Source of the DNA: Nissolia schottii
Lineage: Eukaryota > Streptophyta > Magnoliopsida > Fabales > Fabaceae
Reading direction: 5' to 3'
Assembly (NCBI GenBank): GCA_003254905.1
Contig: QANU01095819.1
Coordinates: forward strand, 1,574,566-1,638,565
DNA length: 64,000 bases
This document shows positions 42,840 to 54,539 of the stretch, piece after piece. A program made the translations under genes and the position numbers. Below the pieces are notes generated by a model. It searched no databases. It was given only the letters and a program-made list of their open reading frames with translations, and was not told the DNA's origin. The first letter of the stretch is position 1. Every line of letters starts with the position of its first letter.

Positions 42840-43352
42840 TAGGGGCAAAAGCGGATTGACTTAACCTGCTGAGCCTGGTCAATCTGAACCAAACCTCCCT
42901 GTTTGGTTTGCTTTGTTTTGAGTCATTGGATCATCGGATAAAAAAACTAAGCAAACCCGATCATTAACAAGTCGGATCTTGAATTTATGATTTTTGGATC
43001 CGACCAACCCACGAACCTGACCAAATTACCTTTTTTTTTTCTCCTATTTTTTTTCCCTAATTCAACTTCCTAGCTCAACCCTTTAGCCCATATAACTCAA
43101 GAAACATAGCTTTTATTGTATTATTATAGATTATTTTGTGATTTTATCATTTTTTTTCTTTTGATTTTTCTAATATTTTGGATTTTTTTTCCTTTTTTTA
43201 ATAACTTTTTTAATATTTTAAAATTATTATCTATTTGCAGATAAACCTGAGAACCAAACTGAACCAACCCGATTATGTTTGGTTTGGTTCAGTTTAAATT
43301 TGGTACAAAAAATTAGCAAAAATCTAACCAAACCTACCTGGTTTCACCCCTA
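42840..43352. mobile_element. hAT-like MITE (513 bp) upstream of the ankyrin gene
   Basis: A perfect 8 bp duplication, TTCTTTGG, lies at 42832-42839 and 43353-43360. The ends are TAGGGGCAAAAGCGG and, on the other strand at the right, TAGGGGTGAAACCAGG. TAGGGGTG-type ends with 8 bp duplications are characteristic of hAT non-autonomous elements. The interior carries inverted AACCAAACC/GGTTTGG blocks and no transposase. It lies about 230 bp upstream of the ankyrin gene start. Confidence 0.78.
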
Positions 43353-43360
43353 TTCTTTGG

Positions 43361-44235
43361 TATGAGTATGACATCAAATAGGAAAGCAAACTTTTCATGC
43401 ATGGAATGCATTTATGCAGTGTGTGTGGAAATAGAGCCAGTGAACTTTAGAGCCTATCAATATCACCCCTCAAAAGTCCATCACCCTTCACATGAAACTT
43501 GCATTGAAGTTTAGCATGCAATTTCTCCGGAAAAATTCTAACTCCAACTCCAAATAATATGCTTTATACCATCTAAGATTTTGTGTTTCAGTCAAGAAGT
43601 CATAAGCATCATCATAGTCTTTAGTCTTTACCTTGAAAAATGATTGGTTTCTAAGAAGCTACAGCACAACTTACTCTGAATATACTTTGCAGGGTTTACT
43701 AGTTCAATAGATTCTTATGAGGCATACATACTACTTAAATTAAATAACTAGATCATCTCATCCATTCCATCAAAATATATTAAAGAAAATAATGAAAAAC
43801 AAAGAAATGGTGAAAGCATTGTTTCTTGGGACCACTAGCCAATATCAGGACAATGACATTAAGTGATTCCAAAAACTTGGCTTCAAATGTGCCATTATTT
43901 AATTTTCCAAACTTCACAAAGAGAATCTTCTGGTCCATCTTCTTGGTTTGAATTTTCTAATTTTCTAACTCCTCTAGATCTTTGACAGTGAGAAAGTATT
44001 GGAAAATTAGGCTCCAACTCCTTCTTGCTAAGAAGGTTTGCAATAGCACACTGAAACTTGTTAGACCAAAGTTTGTAAGAGATTTCTGAACCATAATAAT
44101 AATTTATACCTTTAACATCTTCACACGCATTAAATTTAGAACTAGACATCGTCTCTCAAAATTCAAAAGGTTAAATTAGTTCAAATAATCTTGTTTCACA
44201 TGTGAACATAATATTGTAATATATGACATATATAT

Positions 44236-44271
<36 letters not shown>

Positions 44272-44422
44272 ATATATATATATATATAAAGCATAATTTA
44301 AAGGAGACATGTTGTTATTAGGGTCTTTAGTGAAGCTAGGCAAGTTCCGTCAACTTCACAATGTTATTATGTTACTTAGAATACAAAGCATAATCTGAAA
44401 CAACAATATATGGAAATTGAGA
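43361..44422. other. Intergenic between the ankyrin gene and TKPR1
   Basis: No supported coding frame. The 84-codon minus-strand frame at 43895-44149 has no recognisable family. A (TCA)n(TA)n microsatellite lies at about 44238-44287. Confidence 0.5.
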
Positions 44423-45677
44423 TTAAATTGGAGCATGGGTTTGGGGAAGAGGGAGACGGCCTTGTTGTACAAGTGATGCAATGCAATCATCGAACATTTC
44501 TTCAATAGACTTGAAATTGAATCCAAGACCCCTCAGCTTTCCATTGTCTAGATCGTAATGTGGTCTATCTAGTTTCTCGAACCTGAAAATGGAATAATAT
44601 TGTCCCCAATAACTATAAATTAAAGATGTGTTCTGCATATGAATGATATAAGCAATTAATTTGAGCTAAAATTCATGATAAAAGACAAAAGGCCAGTGGC
44701 ACTAGTTTCTGTTCTTTGGTCATTACTTTACACAACACTATGCTAGCACTAAAATTCTATGAAAAACACAAGTTTGATCTCAATCTTCAAACTGATTTAC
44801 CTTTCACCTAGGAAATTAGTTAATAGTGCAAATAGAAAGCATGGATTGACCAACCTTTTGGGGATGGGCAGGGCAGGATAACGGGTTGAAAGCAATGCAA
44901 CCAAATCATCATTATCCATTACCACAGAGTTGCAAATGTATCTCCCATGTGCAGCTTCATCCTCGTACACAAGGATATGGCATAGTGCAGCATCATCAAT
45001 ATGAACATATCCCATCCTTCCATGCCCTTGAAATCTCTCGGTTTCACCTGTTAATAATTAGAATCAAATAAACCATTATTATATCTATCATAGAAAAATT
45101 AACCAACCCAATTAAGGGGCTACACATTTTTATTGTTGTACCGTTGAGCAAGCCTAGAACATCAGATGCCGTGGAACATAATTCCGGTGGCAAGCTGGGT
45201 CCAATGATGAATGTTGGTAGTACAGTGATTAAATCTATTCCATTTTCTTTGCAGTATTCCCAAGCTGCTCTTTCTGCCTGTGTCTTCGACATCGGATACC
45301 ACGCCTAGAATATATTTGACAAGGTTATCAAATTCAAGAGTTTAAGTTTATCAAAAATTTACAACTCATTTATGTGTCCCAATATGAGGTGTTACAATTT
45401 TTATGGTGAATTCGAAATGTGGCCAATTAAAGCGGAATTGGCTTGTAAAATTATATGATTAGACATTAGGATGTGTTTGGTTCTAGAAATAGGATAGGGA
45501 GATAGAAACACGGGGGTATAGATAAATAATATTTGTGTTCCTCCAGGTCTCAATTCGATGTCTCTCCAGATATATTTTCTGTCCATTCTATCCTAATTTT
45601 AGTGAAATACAAAAAATACAAGAATTTTCTGTCATTGTATCTCTATCCTCTGTTCTGTCTCTGATATCAAAATCATC

Positions 45678-45720
<43 letters not shown>

Positions 45721-46648
45721 TTATATACATGTGTGATTATCATTTAAGCAATATAATGTATCCACCTGGAGTTTCTCGCACAATTCCAAGGAGCTCCAGG
45801 AAGACTCATCTAGGGGTATGTTTGGATCAAGATCCTCTCTCACCCTAAGAGTTGAAGAAGATGAGGTTAAAACCACTCTACCAAGGGCGGGGTTCTTCTT
45901 ACACGAACGCAGCACATTTAGAGTGCCTTGCACAGCCGGTTCCAACATTTCTGTCTGTTTTTTTGGTTCAAATTAACAACCAAATTAAGAAAAAAAACAT
46001 ACAATAAAAAGTCACTACTTATTTCACATAGTACTAGTGTTATGTATATAGTACTATAGTTTGAATAATTAAACATATAGTATCATATATACCTTGGGAT
46101 CTGATGAAGGAGTGAGTACAGGAGAGGCCATGTGGAAGACACCTTTGCATCCCATGATGGCATTGTCGAAGCTGCCTTCTTCCATTAGATCAGCTTGCAC
46201 TATTTGGAGTCTCTCTGCTGCTCCTTCCAGATTCCACAAATGTTCATATTTCCTCTGCTTCCCTGTTATTATTTTCCATACCATATACATATGTTGTAAA
46301 ATGCCTTCTAATGTAATCAAAATATAGCTGCCTTTTTTTTTTTTTTAGTATGTTGAAAAATTAAAATAAATAATTGGACACCATACAAGAGATGGCTAAA
46401 CTCAATTTCATTTGCAATAATGTTCTTAACCAAGTGTACAACCTAAGGTTTTGGAGTAATGTTAATTACACCAACTACTTATAATACAAGAGGGAGGGAG
46501 GGTGAGAGAGACCTAAATCTCTCACAGTTCCAATGACATGATAGCCAGAAAGAAGAAGTCTCTTGATAAGCCAAGAAGCAAGAAATCCTGAAGCTCCAGT
46601 CACACATACTCTGCCTCTCACATTTTCTTCCTTGTCACACCCAGCCAT
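44423..46648 (-). CDS. TKPR1: Tetraketide alpha-pyrone reductase 1 (DRL1), 336 aa
   Basis: Six exons, 46513-46648, 46093-46262, 45766-45954, 45142-45304, 44855-45047 and 44423-44582, splice to 336 residues (Arabidopsis TKPR1/DRL1, At4g35420: 326). It is an extended short-chain dehydrogenase of the DFR/CCR group. The NADPH motif is [12 protein letters not shown] (G18, G21, A24). The catalytic set is the Ser run in VVLTSSSS (about 133-136) and Y168-PMS-K172. The family stretches [20 protein letters not shown] and [10 protein letters not shown] match TKPR1 better than cinnamoyl-CoA reductase or dihydroflavonol reductase. TKPR1 reduces tetraketide alpha-pyrones made by LAP5/LAP6 in tapetal cells during sporopollenin synthesis, so anther expression is expected. 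Intron 3 carries a repeat and a long (AT)n tract. The C-terminus adds about ten residues ([10 protein letters not shown]). Confidence 0.92.
45465..45700. mobile_element. MITE-like repeat in TKPR1 intron 3
   Basis: The left part reads GTGTTTGGTTCTAG, then AGGATAGGGAGATAGAAACA; the right part ends TATCCTCTGTTCTGTCTCTG, partly its inverted complement. Such GAGACAGAGACA-type elements are abundant in peanut-group genomes (recalled, not checked). No clear flanking duplication was found. It lies wholly inside the intron 45305-45765. Confidence 0.45.
45682..45718. repeat. (AT)n microsatellite in TKPR1 intron 3
   Basis: About 18 uninterrupted AT units, close to the 5' end (minus strand) of intron 3; likely polymorphic. 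Confidence 0.9.
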
Positions 46649-48268
46649 TGCTCTCTCTCCTGCAGTTTAGTGTATTAGGTTACATCATTTGAAGAAGAAA
46701 AAATGATCTATATAAGTTGATGTCTGTATTCCATTTTGGCCTCCTCCATCCTCACAATGATAGAATGACCATGCTAGGTTTTGTGGCTAAGGAGTCATGA
46801 CTTACCTACCTATTCCCTGCCAAGATGCCCTTTTTCTTCTGGAGCTCTCTACCAATGAGTCATGATCTACCTACCTACTAAGATGCTTGTGTCCTTATTT
46901 GTAAATTACAAAAATTAACATTTTGTGCACATTGCACATATAAACAAATATTATAAAACAAATAAATAAATATTAGCAAAAAAATCAAATAAACAATATT
47001 AAACGCACGTGTGTTCGTACGCACACAAAACATTAATACCTTCTAATTCAACACATATATATTTCTTGGCTACATGACATTCTTCTTACAACAAAAGTTG
47101 TTACTTGAAAATTTTATAAATCTATTTCAAGTATTAACCAATTCAATATGTTCATAGAAATCTATACCATCTCAAATTCGAGATTGATGCAAGTGGAGAA
47201 TTCTTTGGTATTCTCTCGGATTTTCACACTTTCATGCTATATTTTTTTTATTTTTGGCAAGTTTTAAAATTAAACTGATCAAATTTTGTCACTATTTCAT
47301 ATTTTATATAATCTTAACAAATTTTTTATCCATTAAATTATTGATTAAATCTAACCTTTAAGAAGTTTAGTGGTATTATTTAGAGATTCAAAGATTATTT
47401 AACATTATGATAAACTTTTTCATAAATATTGTATTAAAATGTATTAATATATCATTAGATCATATGGCAATTTCTCTTATAAAATGTGATGTCTACAATG
47501 GATTTCACCGTAATATACCCCCATACTTTTATGAAAAAGGTTGTTCCAAAATTTTCTCATTAAATTTTCATCCTATCATTCTTTTTTTTTTTTTAATCAT
47601 GAGATGTGTGATCATTCATCACACTTGATGATAATACACGGTACATGAGACAGTCTTTTATAGGCATAAATACATAATTAATGAATAAAATATTGCTAAA
47701 TAATTACTTGCCAATAAGGGGAAAAGAGGCTAGCTGGCGATGGAGAGATAAGGAAGGTAGAAAAGACGTGATGGCCACATGCAGCTATGCGATAGATACA
47801 ATAAATATGGTGAGATAGAGGTTTTCTTGCCTAGGAACGGGCTTAAATTCCAGTGTTAGTCACATTCAATAAAAATAGGACAACACATAAAAAATAGGCT
47901 TTTCTTAAAGGTAATAGTATTTTACTCTTGAAATGTTCAACTCCTCTGTTGGCTTGAAAAGTTGACAGTAAAGTAACTAATATAAATTTTTATAATTTAT
48001 TTATTTGGCTTGAAAAGTGAACTAATTAATACAAGTACAATTCATTTATTTTATTAATACAAGTGTATGAAAAAAATTTAGAAGTTTTAATTCATGAAAT
48101 AAATAAATTGTACTTATTCTGGTTAGATTTCTTACAATTTTTTCATAAAATAAATGAATTGTGTTCACTTTTTAAGCTAGATAAATAAATTATAAATAAG
48201 ATATTTTTATATGAATACGTGGCCAAGAATTTTTTCTTAGACACAAATAAAATGTGGTAAGTCTTACA
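46649..48268. other. TKPR1 promoter side and AT-rich intergenic DNA
   Basis: No supported gene. A pair of similar lines near 46790-46880 (GAGTCATGA followed by CTACCTACC, seen twice) is a short local duplication. Nothing else recognisable. Confidence 0.5.
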
Positions 48269-48279
48269 TATATGTAAAT

Positions 48280-49207
48280 CAGCAATGTTACATGTACACT
48301 CATATTCCATATATCATACATACACCCGTATTGGAATACTGTGGGCTCCCAAAATGACCGTCATCTCCACTCTCTCTCCTACTCTCACCCACTAGCGCGT
48401 GAATGCACTTTCTGCTTTGTGAATACGCCCATAATGTTTGGGCATAAGCCCACTTAATGTTTACGCGTACGTCTATTTAAAGTTTACACACTTCTACAAC
48501 ACATCAGATTCTACATTTTTATGCATTTGTGAAAAACACATAATGCTTATATCACACCATTTAATGTTTATTCATGATAATATGTAAAAAATTGTGTCAA
48601 AATGTTTATAATATTTATTGATTAATTGTTGAAAGGTTAAGAATGTGCCAAAATGCACATCGTCTTCCTCAACAAAGACAGAACCTGTGGCTTGTCTTTG
48701 TTGAAAGGATAATAATGTTTGCGCATAAGCCATTTAATATTTGCGCATACGCCATTTAAAGTTTGCACATTCAATTTTCTGTCATATGCACGTCAGTAAT
48801 GAATGTGCATTAGAACGTATAAAACTTCAGTACATTAGAATTTCACAGAGACATCAAAGAACATAACTCTCCATGAAAATCAAAGAAAAAAAGCATGAAA
48901 ACGATGATGACAATGATGATAAACATAACAGAAAATTGAATGATGATGATGAGAGGATAATCAAAGAAAGGATGACGATGATGAGAGGATGAAAGAATGA
49001 TGAGGATGACGATGATAAACATAACAAGGATGAGAGACTGAAGACGATGAGTGAAAATGATGATGAGAACGAGTTTGGGATTCGGGCGCGCACGTTGTGT
49101 ATAATTATACGGTATACGTATAATGATAATTAATTAAATATAAACTCATATAAAACAGTGGTGTATGTGCGAGTGTATGCTTCTGTGGTGTACACAGAGC
49201 ATTTCTA
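48280..49207. mobile_element. Mutator-like MITE, copy 2 (about 928 bp)
   Basis: TATGTAAAT (9 bp; the match extends to 11 bp, TATATGTAAAT) flanks the element at 48271-48279 and 49208-49216. The left end is CAGCAATGTTACATGTACAC; the right end read inward is TAGAAATGCTCTGTGTACAC. The interior holds at least seven AAWGTTTRYGCA-like motifs, including a direct repeat (about 48432-48495 versus 48710-48772), and a GATGAY-rich purine tract (48899-49070) in which GATGATAAACATAACA occurs twice. No transposase is encoded. Confidence 0.75.
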
Positions 49208-49216
49208 TATGTAAAT

Positions 49217-49814
49217 ATATCTTTAATAATATTTGTGGGATCGACACTTTTGTGCACGTGCCTAGAACAAAAATTTTAGGCACGTGTCTACAAAAGAATA
49301 TCTCATTATAAAGACTTATATTAGCTACCTTACTTCCGACTTTTCAAGACAATGAAGGAGTCGAGCTTTTCAAGAGCAAAATAGTATTACTTTTAAGAGA
49401 AGCCTATTTTTTATGCATTGTCTTATTTCTATTGGATGATCCTAACACTTGGAATTTTAAGTTATTGCCTAAAACCTAGAGCTATATATTACTAATTTTT
49501 TTTTTGAAATGTATTATACTATTTGTAGTAGGAAATATTTGTATGTTCATGAAACACATTTAAAATGTACTCCATAAGCATTATCAATAATAAAATTAAT
49601 TTTAATTATTTAAAAAAATATATAAAACACTTAAAATCAATAATTGATAATATTTATGAACCATGTATTAAATGTGCTCTATAAGCACACAAATATTTTT
49701 CAGTTACAATTGAGTTATTTATACATAATCTTACAACATTAAATACAACACATCTATCGCATAAATATACATGTTTTCTCACACATCCATGAACATTATT
49801 TCACTTTCAGTTTC
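49217..49814. other. Intergenic, AT-rich
   Basis: No gene or clear repeat structure seen. Confidence 0.5.
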
Positions 49815-50120
49815 GCTATTTACACATACACCTAAAAAATAGTTACTTAACAACCATCTAACATAAAAATAAATATTATACACCAGAGAAACAAACATAG
49901 TCATCGACTATTTTTGTGTCTGTGTACATGCAAGTTTAGTATTGCTACAAAATAGAGAAATAACATTTTTACATAATATTTTTACGTGCACATGCACACA
50001 TGTGTTTGATAACATTTTCTATGTTTGACAATGTTTATTTTTCTGTTTTATAATGTTTGTTTCTCTATTTTGGTAGCTATTAGGTAACTATTTGTAAGGT
50101 GTATATGTAATTTATTTATT
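49815..50120. repeat. Fold-back repeat (about 300 bp)
   Basis: The left side reads ACATACACCTAAAAAATAGT; the right side on the other strand reads ACATATACACCTTACAAATA. Further in, AGAGAAACAAACAT on the left mirrors AGAGAAACAAACAT on the right complement. It also contains ATAATGTTTGT motifs like those in the Mutator-like MITEs. No flanking duplication was found, so the class is open. Confidence 0.45.
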
Positions 50121-52048
50121 TTTTTTCACTTTTGTGAACGATTTCAATGCCATGAAAATAAGGCATCAAATCATTTCAAAGTGATTCCATCATAACCTCC
50201 CTAAAATTTCCATTTTAGTTTCAATTCCATTTTTTTTGTGTCAACGAATATGAATTTGTTATGGGCTAATTTAACGTCCAGCCCAAAGTGCTAAAATGGG
50301 CTTCAACACATCCCTAGGACGGGACCTAACTCAGGCCTCATCTTAACCAATATGAACTCAACAGGAAGTTTAGACCCAAAAATAATACACCCAACCGGCA
50401 GACTAATTACTGTAGCAATTAGGATTCCAAGAAAAGAAGGCCAAACCCTAAACTTCTACTCCGTCGGTCTAATATCAGATGTCATCAGGTTAAGGAATCA
50501 ATTAATTTTTACATAGGGGCTTTAGAAGCTCTGAGAAACAAATTAATTAAGTATTATTAGGCCTAATTTTATAAAAATTGTGTTTAATAATAATTTAAGA
50601 ATTGGTTTTAAAAAAATTAATTGTAAACTAGTTTTTATTTTTCATCTAATTTTTTTCTCTTTTCCCACCAATTCACTTTCCACTTTCGACCAATTTTTCA
50701 AGTTTAGAATTTTCTTTTTATTAAAATCTCTCCTCTTATTTCACATTCTCATTTTATCAAATTATATTATTTTTTGGATTTTTTTTACTTTGCGTTGTTA
50801 TCTCTATTGCCAAAGACACAAACAATTGAGTTTAGTCTAGTAAAATAATTTTTTTCCATTCCCTACAATGTAGCTTCGATGTTTGAGTTCTCTTGGTTTT
50901 GAGCTTTAAAATTTTATTGGTGGTGGTTGTTGCTAGTTTGTTTTTTGGTTGTTGTTGTTTGATTGGTCCTATTTTGCTTATTTTCAAATTTGTATTTAGT
51001 CCTTGGTGGTCTATTTTGTATTCTCTATTTTACTTATTGATATCACCCCCCTATTTAGCGCTATTTAGGGATCTTGGTAAGCTCTCTTTTCTCTAAAATA
51101 AAATTATTTTATACATTTTTTTATGAAATTGAGTTTGTAATAAAAGTGTTTGATGAAATGGTTGATATGTTAGATGTGACTTTGAAGCAATGAAATCACT
51201 TATTCTTTTGATATAATTCATTATGTGATATGTTCTTGTCATAAAAAAAGACATTTATTGTTGAACAAAAGAAATATTTGCACGCGCAGCCAACTAACTG
51301 TTTTAGTTCATTTAAAATCAAATGCTAAAATATATCAACCGTATCAAGTTCTTTTCTCCAATAGCTTAAAGATTTCTGTAATGATGATCTTTGTGATACT
51401 CTTTGTATTAATTATGATGAAATAAAATTGACTTAGCAAATAAATGCTAAAATTGATTTTGAAAATTACAATTGATTTTGAAGATCACAATTGCTTTTGA
51501 TGTCTTACAATTGATCTTAAGAGACTCAAAACTAAAAACCAAATATGCTCACATTGTTCATGATATTTTTGCTAGATGTTCCTTCATTCATTTTTCTCTT
51601 CAATTTCATAATTGAAGGAAAAAAATGACAACTAAAAGGACAGAACCCAATGCAGCAACACTGAATTTAGGTAGCTATATCTTCCTCGGTAGGTACCCAC
51701 ACAAAAAAGGACATTAATGTTGACATTACCATTACAATTATTGGTGGTACGGTATAACCCACCATTCAAAGGGAATCCACTCACTGCATGACCCTCCTTT
51801 AAATCATTATCAGCATATATGGTGACTTCAAATTTTGTGTGTGACTGATTGATATAAAAGTGAATGCAGATATGCAGATATATTGATGATGAAACTAAAG
51901 AAATAATTCATGGTTGGCTTCCGCGTCTAATTAGCTTTCTAGAACACATGCAAACATTTGTTCTCTTGTTATCACACGAAATGCTTTTCCAAGATGATTG
52001 ATGTGTAACATTGTGTTTAATTGCATCAAAAGCTTACAACAACGTTCT
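50121..52048. other. Intergenic, AT-rich, no gene seen
   Basis: The only GC-richer patch (50270-50450, several GCCCA/GGGC words) could be an old LTR scrap. No supported frame. Confidence 0.45.
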
Positions 52049-52057
52049 TAAACTTTT

Positions 52058-52740
52058 GAGTAATGCTCGGTATCCCATCAAAATGCTATCCAATTCATGG
52101 TTTATAAAGTGACATTGAGTGCATAAACTTTTGTATATACACAGCATAAATTTTTTCTACACACAAGTACAAACTTTTTCAAATGCGAAACCAAATCAAA
52201 TCGGATCTGCGACGCATTAAATAACAAAAAGTAATTGTCACGTACTCTCTTCATCTCCTGACTCATACTCTACGCACGTTGATTTACTTTCTATCATACA
52301 CAAATATTTTAAAGCATATGCATAAATTTTTAGACTGACGTGTACAAACTTTTTAACGACCAAAAACAAAAAATAAGACGAAACATAAACGAAAATGAAG
52401 ACGAAGAAAAAGTAATTGTGTTCACATGCACAAATTTTGGATCAATGATGCATAAACTCTTCTATACACATGCATAAACTTTTGATCAATTAGTCACACA
52501 CAAACTTTCTTACACACATGCATAAACATTTGAAAAACAAAAAACAACAATTATGATAGAAACAAATATAAATTTTTTTTAATTTATAAAGAATAAGATG
52601 AAACGAAAAAAAATTATAGGAGATTGGGGAAGAAGAGAAAAAAAAAACAAAAAATAAGAAAGAAGGAGAAGAAACACATATTAGAGATAATAGATCATAC
52701 AAAAATTGATAAATTTTGAATTGTATACAAAATATTTCTC
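52058..52740. mobile_element. Mutator-like MITE, copy 3 (683 bp)
   Basis: A perfect 9 bp duplication, TAAACTTTT, lies at 52049-52057 and 52741-52749. The left end is GAGTAATGCTCGGTATCCC; the right end read inward is GAGAAATATTTTGTATAC. The interior has about nine copies of GCATAAACTTTT or ACACATGCATAAA (the complement of AAAGTTTATGC) plus an A-rich GAAGACGAAG tract. No transposase is encoded. It shares its architecture with the copies at 10.05 and 48.3 kb. Confidence 0.72.
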
Positions 52741-52749
52741 TAAACTTTT

Positions 52750-54059
52750 ATTGACTGAAATTAAGCATGCCCTATTTCATTGAAACAACAACAAAACAAA
52801 ACAACCATCCAACCCAAAATGAAATGCCCTCTTTCTCCCTACATTAACTAATCCAAGATTTTTTTATTTTACAACTCAGTGTGCCTTTGATAAAGTTTAA
52901 AAATTAAATTTATTTTGATAATTATTTATTTTAATAATTGCTTCTTTATACAATTAATTATGTGATAATTAATTTATGTCTGAATATTTTAGCTAAAAAT
53001 AGTTTTAATATAATCTGTTTTATTTAAATTGTAAAAAAGTTATTTTTTTTATGATAAAATTACTAAAATGAGTATGGAATATTTATTTATATTATATAAT
53101 ATATTAAAACTAAGGCTAATTTTGTAACAACATAAAATGACATATATTTTGCAAACACTCTTTGACTAAAAAATGTCCAAATTTTTAGATGGAATTATTT
53201 TGCAAAAACAGTTTTTTATTCGGACAAATTAGCTGTTAATTATAGATTGAATTTTACTCAAACATAATAGATGTTATGCAAACATCATTTGTTTGAACAA
53301 AAAAATTGTTTCCAATGCTTGTCAAACACATGATAAACACCCAATATTCAAAAAAAAAAAAAAAAGAAAAAGGAACGATCTAAAGAAATGAGAGAGAAAA
53401 AATACACAATGAATATTAGACTTTAATAAAATAGCATTAAAAGTGTCTAAAAATTTAAAGAGTTTAAATATCACTACTCTGGACCCAAACATACTTATTT
53501 TATTTTTTAAAATTAGTGTTTGAAAAATTTGAAAGGGGAGAAAAAAGAAGACCAATAAAACTCAATGTAGGAAAAACAAAGTAGTACAGGGACTTGACAA
53601 TCATTATAAGAACCCGCCACTTGGAAAATCCACCATTACTTTCAAGATCACAATCTAAATAGAATATTTACTTTAACAGGACATTGCAGTTTCCATGCAA
53701 TTGAAAATGAAGGGACTGTAATAAGCATCAATTAATTCAAAATCAGACACGGCAAATAATCTCAGCAATTGCTACGCGCAAAAATTAACTATGATATATA
53801 ATCTAGCTAGAAGCCTAAGAATCCAATTTTAAATCTTCCATGTGATCATACACTTTAGCAAAATTTATTTTCTTTCACATTTTTGATTGCTTCATAAGGC
53901 ACCTTAAATTCCCTGTTTGCCTACTGTAGTGACTATTATAGCTGCTTAGTTTTGCTCCTTTGGTTTGAATTTTCTTACTAAGATCTATTGAAGCAATAAA
54001 TGGTCTTGTTTCGAAGTATGCACCTCGGTACAATCTTTGGATGGGAAAGGATGAAGGCT
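52750..54059. other. Intergenic, AT-rich
   Basis: No convincing gene. A minus-strand frame at 53875-54111 overlaps the end of the neighbouring LTR-like sequence and is probably part of it. Confidence 0.45.
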
Positions 54060-54539
54060 CTAGCTCTGGCACGATCAATCTCTGGACTGGCGTTGCGGTG
54101 GGTACCTGCAATCACTCCAACGCTCAAGTAAGCAAGGGTGTAAGGAGTATAGTGAATGATAATTGGATGATCTTCATACCTGGGTGAGGGCTGTTATATA
54201 ACTGAGGTGGTTGAGGTCGCTCCGCGTATCGCGGCGGCGGGAGGATATCTCGACCACGCGCATGGTGGGCTGTCCCGGTGGTGCTGGGTTGGCTAACCCC
54301 GAGTAGATAAGATGAGTGGGATCTCAGGATCGTTTATCCTGGGCGGATTCGTGGCCGGGGATCTCGGGGTGGTTTATCCCGAGCGGTTACGCGGACGGGA
54401 ATCGCGGATGGGCTTATCCCGAGTGGTTACACGAACGGGAATCGCGGGTGGCTAACCCTGGAAGAGCAATATGGGTCCGCGGATATGGGCCCGGGTGGCT
54501 GGGTCGCTAGGATGGGCCTTTATGGCCCAGTCCGTAACA
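54060..54539 (-). mobile_element. LTR (solo or truncated), probable Ty3/gypsy-type
   Basis: On the minus strand the sequence begins TGTTACGGACTGGGCC at 54539, a plausible 5'-TG LTR end. It runs through a GC-rich repeat block and reaches CTTGAGCGTTGGAGTGATTG followed by CAGGTACCC near 54100, a signature often seen near the R/U5 part of legume LTRs. No second LTR or internal domain was found; the 3' end of the LTR is uncertain. Confidence 0.45.
54288..54470. repeat. GC-rich tandem repeat, about 40 bp units
   Basis: Four to five degenerate units, each starting G(C/T)TTATCC or GCTAACCC and containing CGGTTAC-CG-ACGGGAATC followed by GCGG. Two inner units (about 54371-54450) are closest. GC content is far above the surrounding DNA. 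It lies in the U3-like part of the LTR listed above. Confidence 0.65.

Noticed and set aside
44239..44270. (TCA)n array considered as CRISPR-like or satellite
   Set aside because: Simple trinucleotide microsatellite with no spacers; CRISPR is not expected in a plant nuclear genome.
53875..54111. 78-codon minus-strand frame as a gene
   Set aside because: Lies across the edge of an LTR-like sequence, no known domain.
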